Assembly (NCBI GenBank): GCA_026214975.1
Contig: CM047810.1
Coordinates: 36,753,318 to 36,817,317 of the forward strand
Source of the DNA: Gentiana macrophylla
Lineage: Eukaryota > Streptophyta > Magnoliopsida > Gentianales > Gentianaceae
Reading direction: 5' to 3'
DNA length: 64,000 bases
Made by a program: the position numbers and the translations under genes. The notes beneath the pieces are model-generated. The model had not been told where the DNA came from and made no database searches. It saw only the letters and a list, made by a program, of their open reading frames with translations. Shown piece after piece: positions 9,874-21,789 of the stretch (position 1 is its first letter; every line of letters starts with the position of its first letter).

Positions 9874-12800
9874 ATGGCTGCTACACGAGAATTCATCAGC
9901 ATCATTGATTACATGGATTGGTCTTGGATTTCGAACGGAGTTCCTCTGCATAAGAAACCGCGAGCGGAATGCGATTGCGAGGAGACTGTTGTGGTCTCAG
10001 GAGGAGAGGAGAGTGCGGACGTGAAGAAGCTGGAAAAATGTCCATCGAATGCCGCGATGAAAGTCCAAAAGTGCTACAGAAGCTACCGGACGAGGCGCAT
10101 GTTAGCTGACTCCGCCGTCGTTGCCGAAGAGCTATGGTAATTTCACTTTTTTTTTTCCGTGTGTCGTAGTAATTGTTGGTCCATACAATACAATCATGAA
10201 ATGTTTTAAATGGCGCGACATTTATTGAAGGTGGCAGGCCATAGATTATGCTCGATTAAACCACAGCACGATTTCTTTCTTCAATTTCATGAAACCGGAG
10301 ACTGCTGCTTCGCGGTGGCATCGTGTGCGCTTAAACGCTTCCAAGGTATAATAGAGAGTCCTTGCATCAAATACTACCCAACTGCAAACAAGACAAGAAA
10401 TAGTTAGACGTATATATTATCACTATATTCCTAACTGAGTGCTATCTTTTTCCTTGGTAATATATAAAATTAAACAGGTGACATTTTCTTTACTGCCTTG
10501 CATCTAATTCAGTAGAATAAGGTGTTAATGGCTGTAGAACGGTTTGTGCAGGTAGGTAAAGGTTTGTCTAAGGATGCCAAGGCTCAACAATTGGCTTTTC
10601 AACATTGGATTGAGGCTGTAAGTTCCTTTTGTTATTGATATTCCTTTTTTGTTGTTGATGTTGACTTGTTGTTGTGGATGCATCCTTTTTTGGAAGAGAA
10701 TACATATCAGTTAGTTTCTTGTTTAATTTTGTAGATTGATCCGAGGCACCGGTATGGACATGGTTTACATTTGTATTATGAAGAGTGGCGTAAAGCTGAT
10801 TCTGGTCAACCCTTCTTTTACTGGTAGGAGGACTATCATTTGCTTTTTGGTTTTGTGGTTTATCATAATAATTTACGGTATGCATAGTCAAAGTTGATGG
10901 CTGTTTTGTTCTAATATCGTGGTTCGGAGCATTTTTCCACAGAAGCTGATTGTATCATTGTAAGAATGCAATTTAGAAACTTCTTTACCAGCTTCATTCC
11001 ATTAATCTTTAGCTCATAAAGAACATGTAAATTATATTGTAGGATGTGGCTGCTACAAAGGTTTTTATTGTGATTTTTATATTTTCTTCTTGGGGCTAGC
11101 AAATCAGGGGAAAGGAGGGGGGGCTATATCTGTTATTGTACCAGCATGCTTAATTTCTACAAATCCCACTTATTGCTGGGTGAGTTACATGATATACTGC
11201 AGCTATATGTACCTTATCTATGGTCTTCATACTACAAGTTTGGCAACTATTGTATAGTCTGGCTCTGGTTTTATTGAGTTGGTAACCAGTAGTAGTTGAA
11301 AATTTCCTTATGCAATTTATGCAGGTTAGATCTTGGAGATGGAAAAGATGTTGATCTTCCACAATATCCTCGATCGAAGCTTCGGAAACAGTGCATTATA
11401 TATCTTGGACCAGTATGTGATCAGTAACTCTGTTTTTTTTGTGTATATTAGTAAAATATCCCTGGAAGGCAAAATTTCTGATTCGTTCCCAGTAAGGTTG
11501 CATGCCATGCATGTTGTCCTTAAAGTGCAACAAATGATACAGCTTTATTCAGGTTATATATTATGTGATTTGTGCTTGTAATGATTTTTGTGCCACAACA
11601 GCAAGAAAGAGAGCATTATGAATATATCATCAATGAGGGAAAATATTGCACAAGCAGACTGGAAATCTTCTTGATACTACTAAAGGATCACCTGGAGCAA
11701 AGTGGATCTTCGTTATGAGCACCTCTAAAAGGCTTTACGCTGGCGAGGTGAGGACTAAAGAGTGGATAATGACTGAACACTCTATCACTAACCAATGGAA
11801 GTCTCATATGGTTTTATTTTTTTCTTATCAGAAAAAGAAAGGAATCTTTCATCATTCCAGCTTCCTCGCCGGTGGGGCAACTTTGGCAGCTGGAAGGCTG
11901 GTGGTAGAGGATGGAATACTCAAGGTACTGTAGTTTATGTTTACTAAGTATCACACATACTCACCTTTTCCACCACCTAGGTTTACATGAGCAAGGCCAA
12001 GAGGTCCCTGTAACATTTGTTTCTTTGGGAAATTATATTGCAATGAGTTTTTATTGGACTAGACTATTTAATGCTTAATACATCCAACAGTAGCGGTGTA
12101 ATGAAGACTCCTTGCAATATAATGTTAAACTTTTGTTTTGGTTAATATGCATCATTATACATCTAGAGAGCCCTTATCCCTCTCTGTAATGACTGATTTA
12201 GTTCAGCTTCATTTCTTTTTTCAGTCTATCTCAGCTTATAGCGGTCACTATCGGCCTACTGATGATCGCCTTGATGGCTTCATGCAAATTCTGAAGGATA
12301 ATGGAGTCAATCTGGACTCCGTTGAGGTAGGCGATTCTGTGATTCTCCGGTGGGGTGGGGGTAGAAGTACGGTTGCCAGTCTCGTACTTTGTTGAATTGT
12401 AAAGAGATTTGAATAGCCCGTTCTCCTCACTTTTCCTGATGGTTCTTTTAATGTTATTCCATTTTGAATTAGATACATAAGGCGACTGAAGAGTACGAAA
12501 ACTTTGAGGATCCAAAACCTACAAAAGCTGATCCAACATCTGATGCTTCAGAAGTTCTTGACTCTTCTGAAACAAATCCTCCAATCAAAAGGATAAAGAC
12601 TTCAACCCAGAAGAAATGAAATTGCCAGAAGCTGATAATGGTAACGACTACAAGAGGACTCTCTCTGGGGGACTTGGTAGCTCAAAACCAGATTTGCCAC
12701 AGAATTCAATAATACTACAGAGGATCAACTCTAAGAAAATGGCAAACTCTTACCAACTCGGAAACCAACTTTCTCGAAGATGGTCAACAGGTGCTGGGCC

Positions 12801-12930
12801 AAGAATCGGTTGTGTTGCTGACTACCCCATAGAAATGAGATTGCAGGCATTGGAGCTCACTAACCTTTCTCCTAGGCAACGTCCTATGGCGGCATCATCC
12901 CCTGACAGACAGGTTGTTCCGCCACTGTAA
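9874..12930 (+). pseudogene. IQM-family calmodulin-binding protein gene, copy A, with two frameshifts
   Basis: IQM proteins bind calmodulin through an IQ motif and act in Ca2+ signalling (family knowledge). Nine coding exons can be traced with GT/AG borders: 9874-10136, 10231-10345, 10552-10617, 10735-10823, 11325-11412, 11602-11747, 11832-11924, 12225-12326 and 12473 onward. The IQ motif is AAMKVQKCYRSYRTRR in exon 1. Family blocks follow: [75 protein letters not shown] and SISAYSGHYRPTDDRL. Two single-base losses in A runs break the frame: exon 6 near 11640, and exon 9 near 12585, where copy B has one more A. The second creates a stop at 12617 and cuts off the conserved tail (RRWSTGAGPRIGCVADYP), which is open at 12616-12930. 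All splice sites survive, so this may be a live gene with assembly errors, or a recent pseudogene. Confidence 0.85.
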
Positions 12931-13700
12931 AACGTATGCCTTTGAAATCTGTCTGGTGTCAAGTGACATATATTTTGAGTAAATGACTGTTGAATATTTA
13001 CTTAGGAGGGTAAAATTTATCTAATCATCAAGTGGTTCTTTATGTGGTGATCATTTTGCAGTGAAATGATAATTAATAAACTCAATCATCTGTCTCTTGT
13101 GAGGTCAATTTTCAAACTTGATGAACCTTTACTTTTGGTGAATAGAAGAGGAATAACAGCAACATCTTAAGTTATATCTTTTTTGCTGAATGTTTTGTAT
13201 ACATCTTGCTATTTTATTTTCGAAAATGTGTTGTGTCAATTCTGTACAACAAAAGAATAACATAAGATAATGTGATTTGATATCAAATACCTCATGACGT
13301 AAGAGAGATTTTATGGTATAAATTGTTGTAATGACGAATATTCTATGTTGAAGAGATGTCACACTTTATACCTTAGGTGATAGAAATCCTATGGCGCCCT
13401 GTTTTAAGCGAGGGTGTAAATGAGTGAGTAGTTTGGTTAGACGTTTTGCTTGAGCAATGTGTTTCTAGATTCAAGTCGACTCGACCCGATTGTGCTTTGA
13501 TTTGCTATCCGAGCATGATCATTTTTATTTTATTTTCTTGAGTTACGGTGCATGATCATATTTGAGAAATGTCAAAATTATGTGTGATTTGGTTTATATT
13601 AGTAGTACAAACGAGGTAAAGAAGTTTAAGGGATTGAAAGAACAATTACATTAAAACCTAGGTTCTGGCGACTAACTCTTCCTATATCGGTTTTATTGCT
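12931..13700. other. 3' flank of IQM copy A, no further gene
   Basis: AT-rich sequence with no convincing frame. Much of it recurs in shorter form at 36890-37260 in copy B, so it belongs to the duplicated block. Confidence 0.5.
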
Positions 13701-13702
13701 GG

Positions 13703-14640
13703 AACCATGTCTACAATTGCAAGGACGGTGATTTCTTCAGAAATCGATACAGCTTCTCCCTAGACCCAAAGATGGATGATTGCTCAGCCCTAACATCCAC
13801 TGAGGAGCAGGATTTGATGCAGACGAGTGTACGGAAACCAAAATGACGTGTTGTAGATGGAGAACCGCCAAAAAAATCATTCGTAATTTCGATGGCACTC
13901 GGCGTAGTGGGGTGAATGTGCTGCAGGGCCTTGGGATGAGTGGTACCAAGGTGAAGTTGAATCAGAAGAGGACTTAAACGATTTTATGCAAACCACCGGG
14001 CATTATTCTAGAACTCATGCGGTGGAGCAATTGGTAATGAGAAATGGGTGGACGCCCCACTGGAAAAATTGAAGCAGCCTTGGCGGCGTTCCTTACTCAT
14101 CGAGGTACTAGGTAAGACTGTTGATTTCTGCACTCTATATTCACGGCTCGTTATGTGGAGTTTGGGAAAATGGCTCGAACTCACTGATCTTGAGGATGAG
14201 TATTATTTGGTGCACTTTGTTTCAAAGGAAGATTATGATTGGGTCCTTGAACATGTCCCTTGGTTAATTTAGAACCACTACACCACGGTGGCAAAATGGA
14301 GGCCCTCGTTTCATCACTTTAAGGAGGAAATTCATACAAGTGTGGAGTGGGCTTCCCAGGTGTCCCGGTTTGAATATTTTGATGATGAGGTTTTAATGGA
14401 ACTTGGCAATTGTTTGGGTAAGGCGTATAGAGTTGATGATACCTCTTTGTTGGCAACCCGGAAGAAATATGCAAAGGTGTGTGTTGATATTGATCTGAAG
14501 AAGCTCTTTGAATCTAATGTTATGTTGAATGATCTAATGTACAAGATTGAGTATGAGGTTTGCATATGGTTTGCTTTGAGTGTGGGACACATGGTCGTAA
14601 TACGAGTTTTGCCCATGCAATGATATGGCACATGACAGGC
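13703..14640 (+). pseudogene. DUF4283 domain gene, copy A (non-LTR element ORF1-like), degenerate
   Basis: The order of motifs matches plant DUF4283 proteins, found in LINE ORF1 and related stand-alone genes: DLEDEYYLVHFVSKEDYD, VLEHVPWLI, TTVAKWRPSF, a FEYFDDEVLMELGNCLGKAYRVD block, and YAKVCVDIDLKKLF. The reading starts near 13703 (MSTIARTVISSEIDTASP), then is broken by a stop at about 13758, a TAG after PWLI at 14270, and frameshifts. The zinc knuckle seen in copy B is destroyed here by frameshift near 14555. The family binds nucleic acid; this copy cannot make a full protein. Confidence 0.75.
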
Positions 14641-15430
14641 CTCCACGGACCACTAAGCTAACTATGCTTAATGCTCCTACAACATCTAATCCATTTGGAC
14701 CATGATGTTAGCTATCAATCGAAGACAATGAGTAGTTGTGCCAAAAGATCAACGAATCGAAGCGTCAACCAAAGGGAAGGTCGTGGACCTTCCACAAAAG
14801 AACCGATGAGGAAGCATAGAACATGTCGGGTATTTTGAATGATGGTGGAGTCTAGATTTGCGCTTCTTGTCGATGAATATGATGAGAGAGGTTGATAGGA
14901 ATTTTATAGTTTTGATGATTGTCATGGCGGTTGTTATAGATACAAGCAAAAGATGTCTAGACTTCACATATAGGTTTTCACTAAAGTCGATATTGTATAG
15001 GTTGATCCGACAAACACCGTAATAGTCATCGATAGGTTTTCGATGAGACTAGGACAATCAAGCACTTATAAGTCAATAATTCAGTAGAGTATGAAGACCG
15101 GAGCTAAAGACTTAAAGGATAAGGGATCAGACTTAGTATTGAAGACTGAAGACTTGAAGACGGATGGATCAATCTCAGATAAGAAGGATAAACTTCGAGA
15201 TTATAAGGTTATGATTCAGATAAGTTTGTGATGGCCTAAAATAATCTTATAAGTCTTGTATTGAAGGCTTGAAGTTAAGATGATGTGATGGAAACTTTTA
15301 GTATTGATTTTAAATATGGTGTACTCGATCTCACATTTAATGATCAAAGATATTCACTTTGAAGAAATATTAGAAGCATTGAATCAAGATTTAGATGAGC
15401 AAGTATGTGGATGAATGATTAGACTAGTTC
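14641..15430. other. Duplicated non-coding tract, no gene seen
   Basis: Collinear with 38220-38540 and 39412-39880 of copy B. It includes the uninterrupted site (tctagacttcacatatagg, near 14955) where copy B carries an 860-bp insertion. No coding frame is convincing. Confidence 0.5.
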
Positions 15431-15917
15431 AAATGGACCACTCGATCATTGATCACCGCAATCGCATGGACCACCCCGTCGATGCAAAGGCTCACTCCGA
15501 TCAGCGGCTCACCGTGATACATTGACCACCGTGATTCATTGACCACCGCGATTCATTGACCACCCCGATATTGTGACCACCACCGATGCCGTGCCACCGC
15601 GATGCGATGACCACCGCGATTCACCGACCCCATGACGCAGCATGACCACCCCGATCGCGATGACCAACCTAATCGTTGAGCGACCCGATCACGATGACAC
15701 CACGATGCATTGACCACCGCGATGCATTGACCATTAACTGCGATGAAGTGACTACCCGATCAGCCGACCAATCGCAATGCATTGACCGCCACGACGTATT
15801 GACCACCGTGATCATTAACCACCATGATGAAGTGACCAACGCGATGCATTGACCACTCCGATCACGGTGACCATATTTGCCACCCTATCCAACCGACCTA
15901 TATTAGGTGACCACTTT
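15431..15917. repeat. 17-bp minisatellite, copy A, degenerate
   Basis: Variants of gatgcattgaccaccgc recur about 25-28 times with frequent small indels. It occupies the same place in the duplicated block as the longer, more regular array at 39883-40668. Confidence 0.85.
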
Positions 15918-16560
15918 TAAATGTTGGTTACACCACATACAAGCGCGCTCAAAAATCCCATATCTCGACCAATTGGCAATCTATGAGTGCATGTTGAAAC
16001 CCCAAAAATCTGACGATATGGTCTCTTATGAGCCCTCATATTCACTGTGTAGAGTATTGCATTGAAATCCTCTCGCAGCGGGCCATGGTAATGCAAAAGC
16101 AGAATGAAAACGCCAAAGTAAATCCTAGGTGACTCCGCTCCTCAACTACCGGATTGCCATAAAACCCAGAAACCGCCACTCAATCCAATTCTTATCCATA
16201 ACTACTACATCAATGTGGCATGGGCTATAAGTCTTAAAAAACATCATAGCCGGCTTGCCGAGAGGAGTGCAAGACCCTCGCTAGCACCTTCACTCCCACT
16301 ACTAGCGCACTAGGAAACCGTAAAAGACACCGAACATATTAAAACCTATATTTATTGAGATTTGTTTCGACACAAACAAAATAGACAGAGAAAAGGTATG
16401 TACAAGGGTCGAAAGAGCTTTCATTTGCTCGGGAGTTGACCCAAACCCGACAGTTCATGACATAAAAGATTCATGGAGTGCAGGTGGGCCTGCCCTATCT
16501 GCAGACTCCACCAGACATAACTTTTAGCAGCATCTTCTTCAATCAAATATGTGGTATTCC
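15918..16560. other. Intergenic, no gene seen
   Basis: No domain-bearing frame. The stretch lies between the minisatellite and the second DUF4283 pseudogene and may include its degraded 3' part. Confidence 0.35.
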
Positions 16561-17766
16561 GTTCTCCTAACATCGACACAAGATCTCCACCATCCGCTTT
16601 ACCAAGAGCAGCCCAGTCTCACACAAACCTGCAATAACCCTTGCGCTTCGCCTCAGACACACTCTTGCTGGCCTGCAAATGCGCCAAAGCCTCTGAAAAA
16701 TTAACTTCCATAACCATATCAACCCCATGCAAACCCTCCTGCAAAGTCCATCCCTGCCATGCAAACCCACACCAAGAGCAGCCTGCTCATCTTCCACCAC
16801 CTCTCCTTCCTCGCCATCCCCTCCAAACAACTCCCGGCCAACCGACAATCTCATCGCCAACTTCCCTCCAACAGCCTCCCCGTCAACCCCTTCCCATCTA
16901 CCATCTTCCCACCAACATCCTTCTCTTCTCCACCGCTCTTCGTAACCTGGCCCCACGTCCCTCATAGCCATTGGACCGGCCAAGAGCGAAGGCACCTTCG
17001 GCAGCACTGCAATGGTGGAAATTAGATGCGTCCGTGCTTACGCATTCAACCATGGCCCGTAAGGCAATGACTTTTGCTCAACCAAGGGCAACTTCTGATC
17101 TTTCTCTTTGCAAAACCGTATAGTATGATCAACTCGCCCACACTTGTAGCACATGTACGGGAGTCTCTCGTATCGAATCATGCCACGAAGCTCATCACCC
17201 CTTTCACCAGCCAATCAAATACAACGGTGTAAAGGTTCATCCAGAGGGACCGAAATCCAAAAATGAAACCCTCACACCCTGTTCGAAGATCCACGTGAAT
17301 TCGCCCCTCCGAACAGCCCCTAAACCCAGCCTGAAGATACTGCCCCACCAAGATCCGTGACGATATGGACGGGGAGCCCAACCATATGCACCCAAAAATT
17401 CTCCGCCGCAGAAAGGTTTGGCCTTTCACTCCAGTCCACTGTCCACCACCAGCAAATACCCGTCGAATCACCAAGGTCCTTGCGTGAGGACAAACTCACA
17501 ATCCTGCCGCCGGTCGAACACCACAAGGATAATTTTTTCCGAGCCCTAGACGCCGAAAAAGCGGAGGTCCTCCATGACCTCGAAGTAGCAGTCTTCATAC
17601 TTTGAAGTTGAACTTCCCCGGGGGTAAAAAACTTGCAGACGATACTCCGTTTACAGTGCTCCTTTAACGACTGAAGCAAATCCGATTGGAGCAGGCATTG
17701 AAGCACTTCAACTTGCGTGAGAGAGAGATTGCAGCATCCCTGACAGATCCTCCGACTCCATCGCAC
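16561..17766 (-). pseudogene. DUF4283/zinc-knuckle gene remnant, minus strand
   Basis: Reading the minus strand from about 17766, the first part resembles DUF4283 (WTVDWSERPNLSAAENFWVHMVGLPV). Near 17165-17095 comes a CCHC zinc knuckle in YERLPYMCYKCGRVDHTIRFC, with spacing C-x2-C-x4-H-x4-C. Frames shift several times, and the C-terminal part (to 16567) is a low-complexity Gly/Trp/Arg-rich open stretch. The order DUF4283 then CCHC is that of LINE ORF1-like or At4g02000-like plant proteins. It is independent of the copies in the segmental duplication. Confidence 0.65.
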
Positions 17767-18505
17767 CTAGGGCAGCAAGAGCTCCGGGGGAGGGTGAGGC
17801 TTATATATGCGAAGGAAAAATATAAATGAATACCAAATATTTCTTATAGGTAGTCACAAAAAATAAAATTTCACTTGAATAATAAAGACATGCTTTGGTG
17901 ACAACATCTTTAAAAAAAAATCATTTTCTAATTCTTATTTTTCACCGGACTTTGGTGACATAACCTGGGTGCAATAAAGCGGTACCCGAAAAATAGAAAA
18001 GACACGCGGTTTCTTACATATAAAAATGAACTAGTAAAATAGTACAGCCGTGTCCCACACGACTGCGGCCCATGGTACGTGTAAATTCATTTTTGTATCA
18101 TAGTAAGTGGCGTATAATTGTTATCGTAAATTAAATCATATGAAACGACAAACATAAAATTTTTTAAATCGTACGATCAAATACAAACATACAACCATAC
18201 ATAACATAATTCATAGCGTTAGGATACGTTATATTTTACATCAACTTCAAACATAGGATACATTCTATTTTACATCAACTTCAAACATAACTTACAATTT
18301 ATGGAGGTATTCCACCTTAGCACATCTTTTTATGGGTAGGTACAAAAGAAACTATTACATAAAATAGCTAAAGGACATTAATACTCATTAACCTAATAAA
18401 GATCAATAGATTAATGGAGCATAATATACTACAATAGCAAAATACCCAAAATAGATAGTTCATTTGGTGACACATTTAAGGTTAAAAAAAAACATGGCAT
18501 GACAC
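17767..18505. other. AT-rich intergenic DNA with a short direct repeat
   Basis: No gene seen. A direct repeat of about 33 bp (attttacatcaacttcaaac with an aggatacrttmta lead) is tandem at 18222-18290. Confidence 0.4.
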
Positions 18506-18509
18506 AAAA

Positions 18510-20650
18510 TCAACTACAGTTTTTCTTCACGGGGTTTTCCAAGGCACATGGCTTTTGTGGTGGAGTTATCACAAAAACATCATTTTCTTTAGGGAGAGTA
18601 TGTTGAGTACCTTGTTGATCATGAAATTGCAAACTTCTCTTCACACCAATTGGTTGTTCAGTGCTACCAATTTGGAGAGAGTTGCTGCAAATCTCCTCGA
18701 GCTTGACTTTTGTGGTGGGTGTGAAAAATTGTTTTTCTAAAGATGGTGAATCTTCATGAATAACAGTTTCAACATTTTTGGTTGGTGTAGTCTTCGGAGT
18801 TTTGGACGATTCAAGCACAATTGATGTTGTGGATTTAGCATATGTTCCTTTGATACTTGTACCAGTGCAGGGCGCAGCCGGGGGAGGCGAGGCCGTGGCG
18901 AGCCCCCAAAAAATCTATGAGTTTAATTAAGAGCCCCGCGAAATTGCAACTCAATAGTATATATATATTGCATTTTTGAAAATAAATAAGGTATTGCTCT
19001 AATGGTAAGCAGTCAAGTATAATTTTATAAGCAATTGGGTTCGATTCTTGCTAGAGGCAAAAACAAAAATTTTTCTCTTTTGGTTAACAATTTTTTAGAA
19101 GGGCCTAAAATAATATTTGGCCCCAAGTCTAAATTTGGACAAGAACGCCTCTCCAGGTACGCCGAACATCTTGATAATTGGATGTTTTCTAACAATGTCT
19201 CCATTGATTTCTTTGTCATAGAATTTGATGAAGCATACAATATCCTTTCCATCAAGAGCAGCTGCTATCTTAGATTCAATCATATCCTGTAGATAACGAA
19301 AATAAATACTTTCAACGAACACGATAGAATTTCGTACCTTTATCAAAAGACTTTATTCTTACAAAACAATCAGTAAAAAAAACTTCACCTTGACATATAA
19401 GTTATTTTCTTGCCTACCTTGAACAAAGTACATTGAGTGTCTAACTCAGTTCGTACCTTTAATTAAGAAATTTTTATTAAATCTGAAGTCTCAAATCAAA
19501 ATCAAAGTCTTAAATCAAAATCTGAATATAATAAGAATCAAATCTGAAAATTAAAACTGTTTGATAACATCGTCAATCCCGAATTATGATTTTTTTAACT
19601 TTATAATTTGGACTTTCGTATATTAGAAAATTAATACAATGTATATGCGCCAGGCATATTCATTAATACAAAATGTTACCAAAGGTGTTTATATATATAT
19701 ACAAAACAGACATGAACACATTTATTAATTAATTTATTAGACTTCATTCTATTAGTATTATATTACGAATTCGAAAATACTTGCTCGATCATTCAGTTGT
19801 TCAAGATCCGCGACATCACAACCCAACAGTAATTCAGCATCTGGGGAGTACAGAGATGCACATATTGTGCCTGAAGCATCAGTCAGGCTCACATCCATAT
19901 TGCATGCACATGTTTTTATTTGGGCACATATGTATAGGTTATATTATTGTAAAAGTAGAAAAAGTATGTGTCAAATTGGTAAGAAAACATACTATGTAGA
20001 ATATTTACCTGAAACACACCGTTGTGTGCTCTTGACAGCCTTCAGCATTTAAAGCCTTGTTACAATCACCGCACGAGATGTACCAGAAGTTCATTTGACT
20101 TTTGACCAGGCATCAATCTTATTTTACCAGCCACCCAGCATGTTTTTATCTGAAGTAGGTCACCAGACACGAATTCAGATGTAAACGTGAAATAACAGGC
20201 AAAAGCAATCTCTTCATGAGGTTCAAATAATAATAAAAATACCCTTTTTTTTTAAACTCAAACTATAATCTATGCAAGTAACATCTAACAGTGTAAAACA
20301 TTAAAGCACACACTATACCATTCATGTAAGTTAAAATGAACCATACCACTCTTTAAGTAATTCAGCATCGCGTTGTGGCGGATTTTCCAACATTAGGGTA
20401 TGGCAAAAAAAAGGAAGGAGAATCCTTGTCAGCATGGATATGAAAATCAGCAAATGGAGTGATATCAAAGTAATATGGCAAGACAAACGGATTTTCATCT
20501 TCAATCGGCTCTACAGGCATTGTGCTTGATATCACCCAAGTAACCCGATTATCACCGCTACGGTATGCTGGTTTTGTTTCACGTAATTTTGCATTCGAGA
20601 TGTAGTAGCGCTTAAACGGGAGTAAAGATCCTTCAAAATAAGTAACGTCT
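18510..20650 (-). pseudogene. RPA1-like single-strand DNA-binding protein gene, C-terminal part, disrupted
   Basis: Five exon-like blocks read in order on the minus strand. Block 20650-20393 contains DVTYFEGSLLPFKRYYISN and DNRVTWVISSTMPVEPIEDE, an OB-fold style of plant RPA1-like proteins. Block about 20095-20009 contains NFWYISCGDCNKALNAEGCQEH, a CxxC...CxxH zinc ribbon, ending in a GT donor. Block 19910-19767 contains MDVSLTDASGTICASLYSP and AELLLGC. Block 19288-19158 contains IESKIAAALDGKDIVCFIKF. Block about 18860-18510 is a Ser/Thr/Pro-rich tail ending in a stop. RPA1 binds single-stranded DNA in replication and repair; plants also carry RPA1-like genes tied to Helitrons. An in-frame stop at 20393, an insertion at about 18869-19157 and a missing N-terminus indicate a pseudogene. 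Confidence 0.6.
18869..19157. mobile_element. Repeat insertion with a tRNA-like segment inside the RPA1-like remnant
   Basis: This segment separates two blocks of the RPA1-like gene. It starts in GC-rich gggcgcagccgggggaggcg and ends near the phrase tctccaggtac. Inside, 18990-19060 has a tRNA-like A box (gctctaatggtaagc) and B box (gggttcgattct), so it is probably SINE-related or a composite repeat. Ends and target duplication were not resolved. Confidence 0.45.
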
Positions 20651-20663
20651 GCACATCAGCCTC

Positions 20664-21259
20664 GTGTTTCACGGATACGGTTTATCTGAAAACCAAAAGC
20701 GATCCGGGTCATTCGGTTCGATTCGCTTTGTTAATACTGTTTTGGTTAATAATATAGAGAAACAGAAAATTTTGGTTCGGTTACGGTTCACGCTACAAAT
20801 TAATTAACCGTAACCGAACCAAATTAAAAACCGAACAATTAACCTAACCGAAACCGAACCGAATTAAAAACCGAACAATTAACCGAACCGAAACCGTACC
20901 AAACGAAAAACCGTAACCGAACCGTTTATATCCAGCATGTATAATTAGTTTTTATTACCAAAATATTATATATTTTTTTATATAAAAATTGCTTATAACC
21001 GAACCGTTATAACCGAATGAAAAACCGAATAAAAAACCGAACCGTTTATTACCAAATAGAATTGTTAAATTTTATTTCGGTTTTCGGTTAACCGAACCGA
21101 ATCGAACCGAACCTGCGAACCATATATTTCGATTCGATTCGGTTCGGTTTCCTAAAGCAAACGGTTCGGTTTCGGTTTCAGATATTTACTAACCGAAATT
21201 TTCGATTCGGTTTTGGTTACGGCAATTAACCGTATTGAACCGAACCGTAAACACCTATT
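20664..21259. mobile_element. hAT-like non-autonomous element rich in AACCGAACCG
   Basis: The segment is packed with accgaaccga/cggttcggtt motifs in both orientations. Its right end, read inward, is aggtgtttacggttcgg; its left end, gtgtttcacggatacgg, is similar. The flanks share a near 8-bp repeat (atcagcctc and ttcagctcc), fitting a hAT-type target duplication. It sits about 13 bp upstream of the inferred splice acceptor of the first RPA1-like block. Confidence 0.55.
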
Positions 21260-21550
21260 CAGCTCCTTCATTCTCTTCTTATTACAAGGAAATGAAGGAA
21301 ACTCAATCGATGCTCTCATTCTCACTCTAGACCGCCGCCGCCGCCGCCGATCGCTTCCATCCTCGTAGAATGATTCGCCATCGACCGCTTTCCTCTTTTC
21401 ACGATTGAGCCACTGCTGATGGATTTCCTTACTTCGAGATCGAGATTCTTCTCCCATACTCACCTCTTGAGCTACGGTGCGTTTTCATATCGATTTTTCG
21501 GCATTTGGACGAATATTTTTCAGTTGAATTTGCGAAGAGAGTGGTGGAGA

Positions 21551-21750
21551 ATGTGGAAGCTTAAGATCGCCGATGCACGAGAAGTGCGTGGCTGAGAAGG
21601 TTGAAAGGTTATGTAGGCAGGCAAGAGTCGGAGTATGACCTGAATCTCGGGTCGCCAAAAGATATAGCCAAAATCGAGACGGCTAGAGAGGATTTCTGTG
21701 TCAATCGATTCGAGAAGAAGCATAACTATGATCTGCTCATGCGCATTCAG
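21551..21750 (+). pseudogene. First exon of an oxidosqualene cyclase (triterpene synthase), isolated fragment
   Basis: The start MWKLKIAD is the hallmark N-terminus of plant oxidosqualene cyclases. In a second frame follows GYVGRQESEYDLNLGSPKDI, then ETAREDFCVNRFEKKH and DLLMRIQ, matching the family in order (usual forms GRQ.WEFD, LGSPEE, ARE.F...RFEKKHS.DLLMR.Q). The exon ends at a consensus donor cag|gttcaa at 21750. These enzymes cyclise 2,3-oxidosqualene to triterpene or sterol skeletons at the ER. A stop at 21593 with a frameshift before 21601, and no later exons, make this a broken fragment. A half MITE follows at once. Confidence 0.75.
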
Positions 21751-21789
21751 GTTCAAGCATCCATTGCTATAATATTGCATCCATTCTCG

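Larger units (their letters stand above)
9629..15917 (+). repeat. Segmental duplication, copy A
   Basis: Collinear with 34899-40668: the same leader with uORF, the IQM-type gene, a DUF4283 pseudogene, a shared 3' tract and the 17-bp minisatellite. Homology starts at tcggtctt(c)gagtcagccc and stops after the minisatellite. Copy A keeps the full gene; copy B has several deletions and one large insertion. Confidence 0.85.

Noticed and set aside
18990..19060. Functional tRNA gene
   Set aside because: A- and B-box-like motifs are present, but no acceptor stem or anticodon arm can be drawn.
21152..21463. 103-codon minus-strand frame with an Arg-rich stretch
   Set aside because: Half of it lies inside the hAT-like element and the Arg run comes from a GCC repeat. 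It could be an old first exon of the RPA1-like gene, but nothing supports that.
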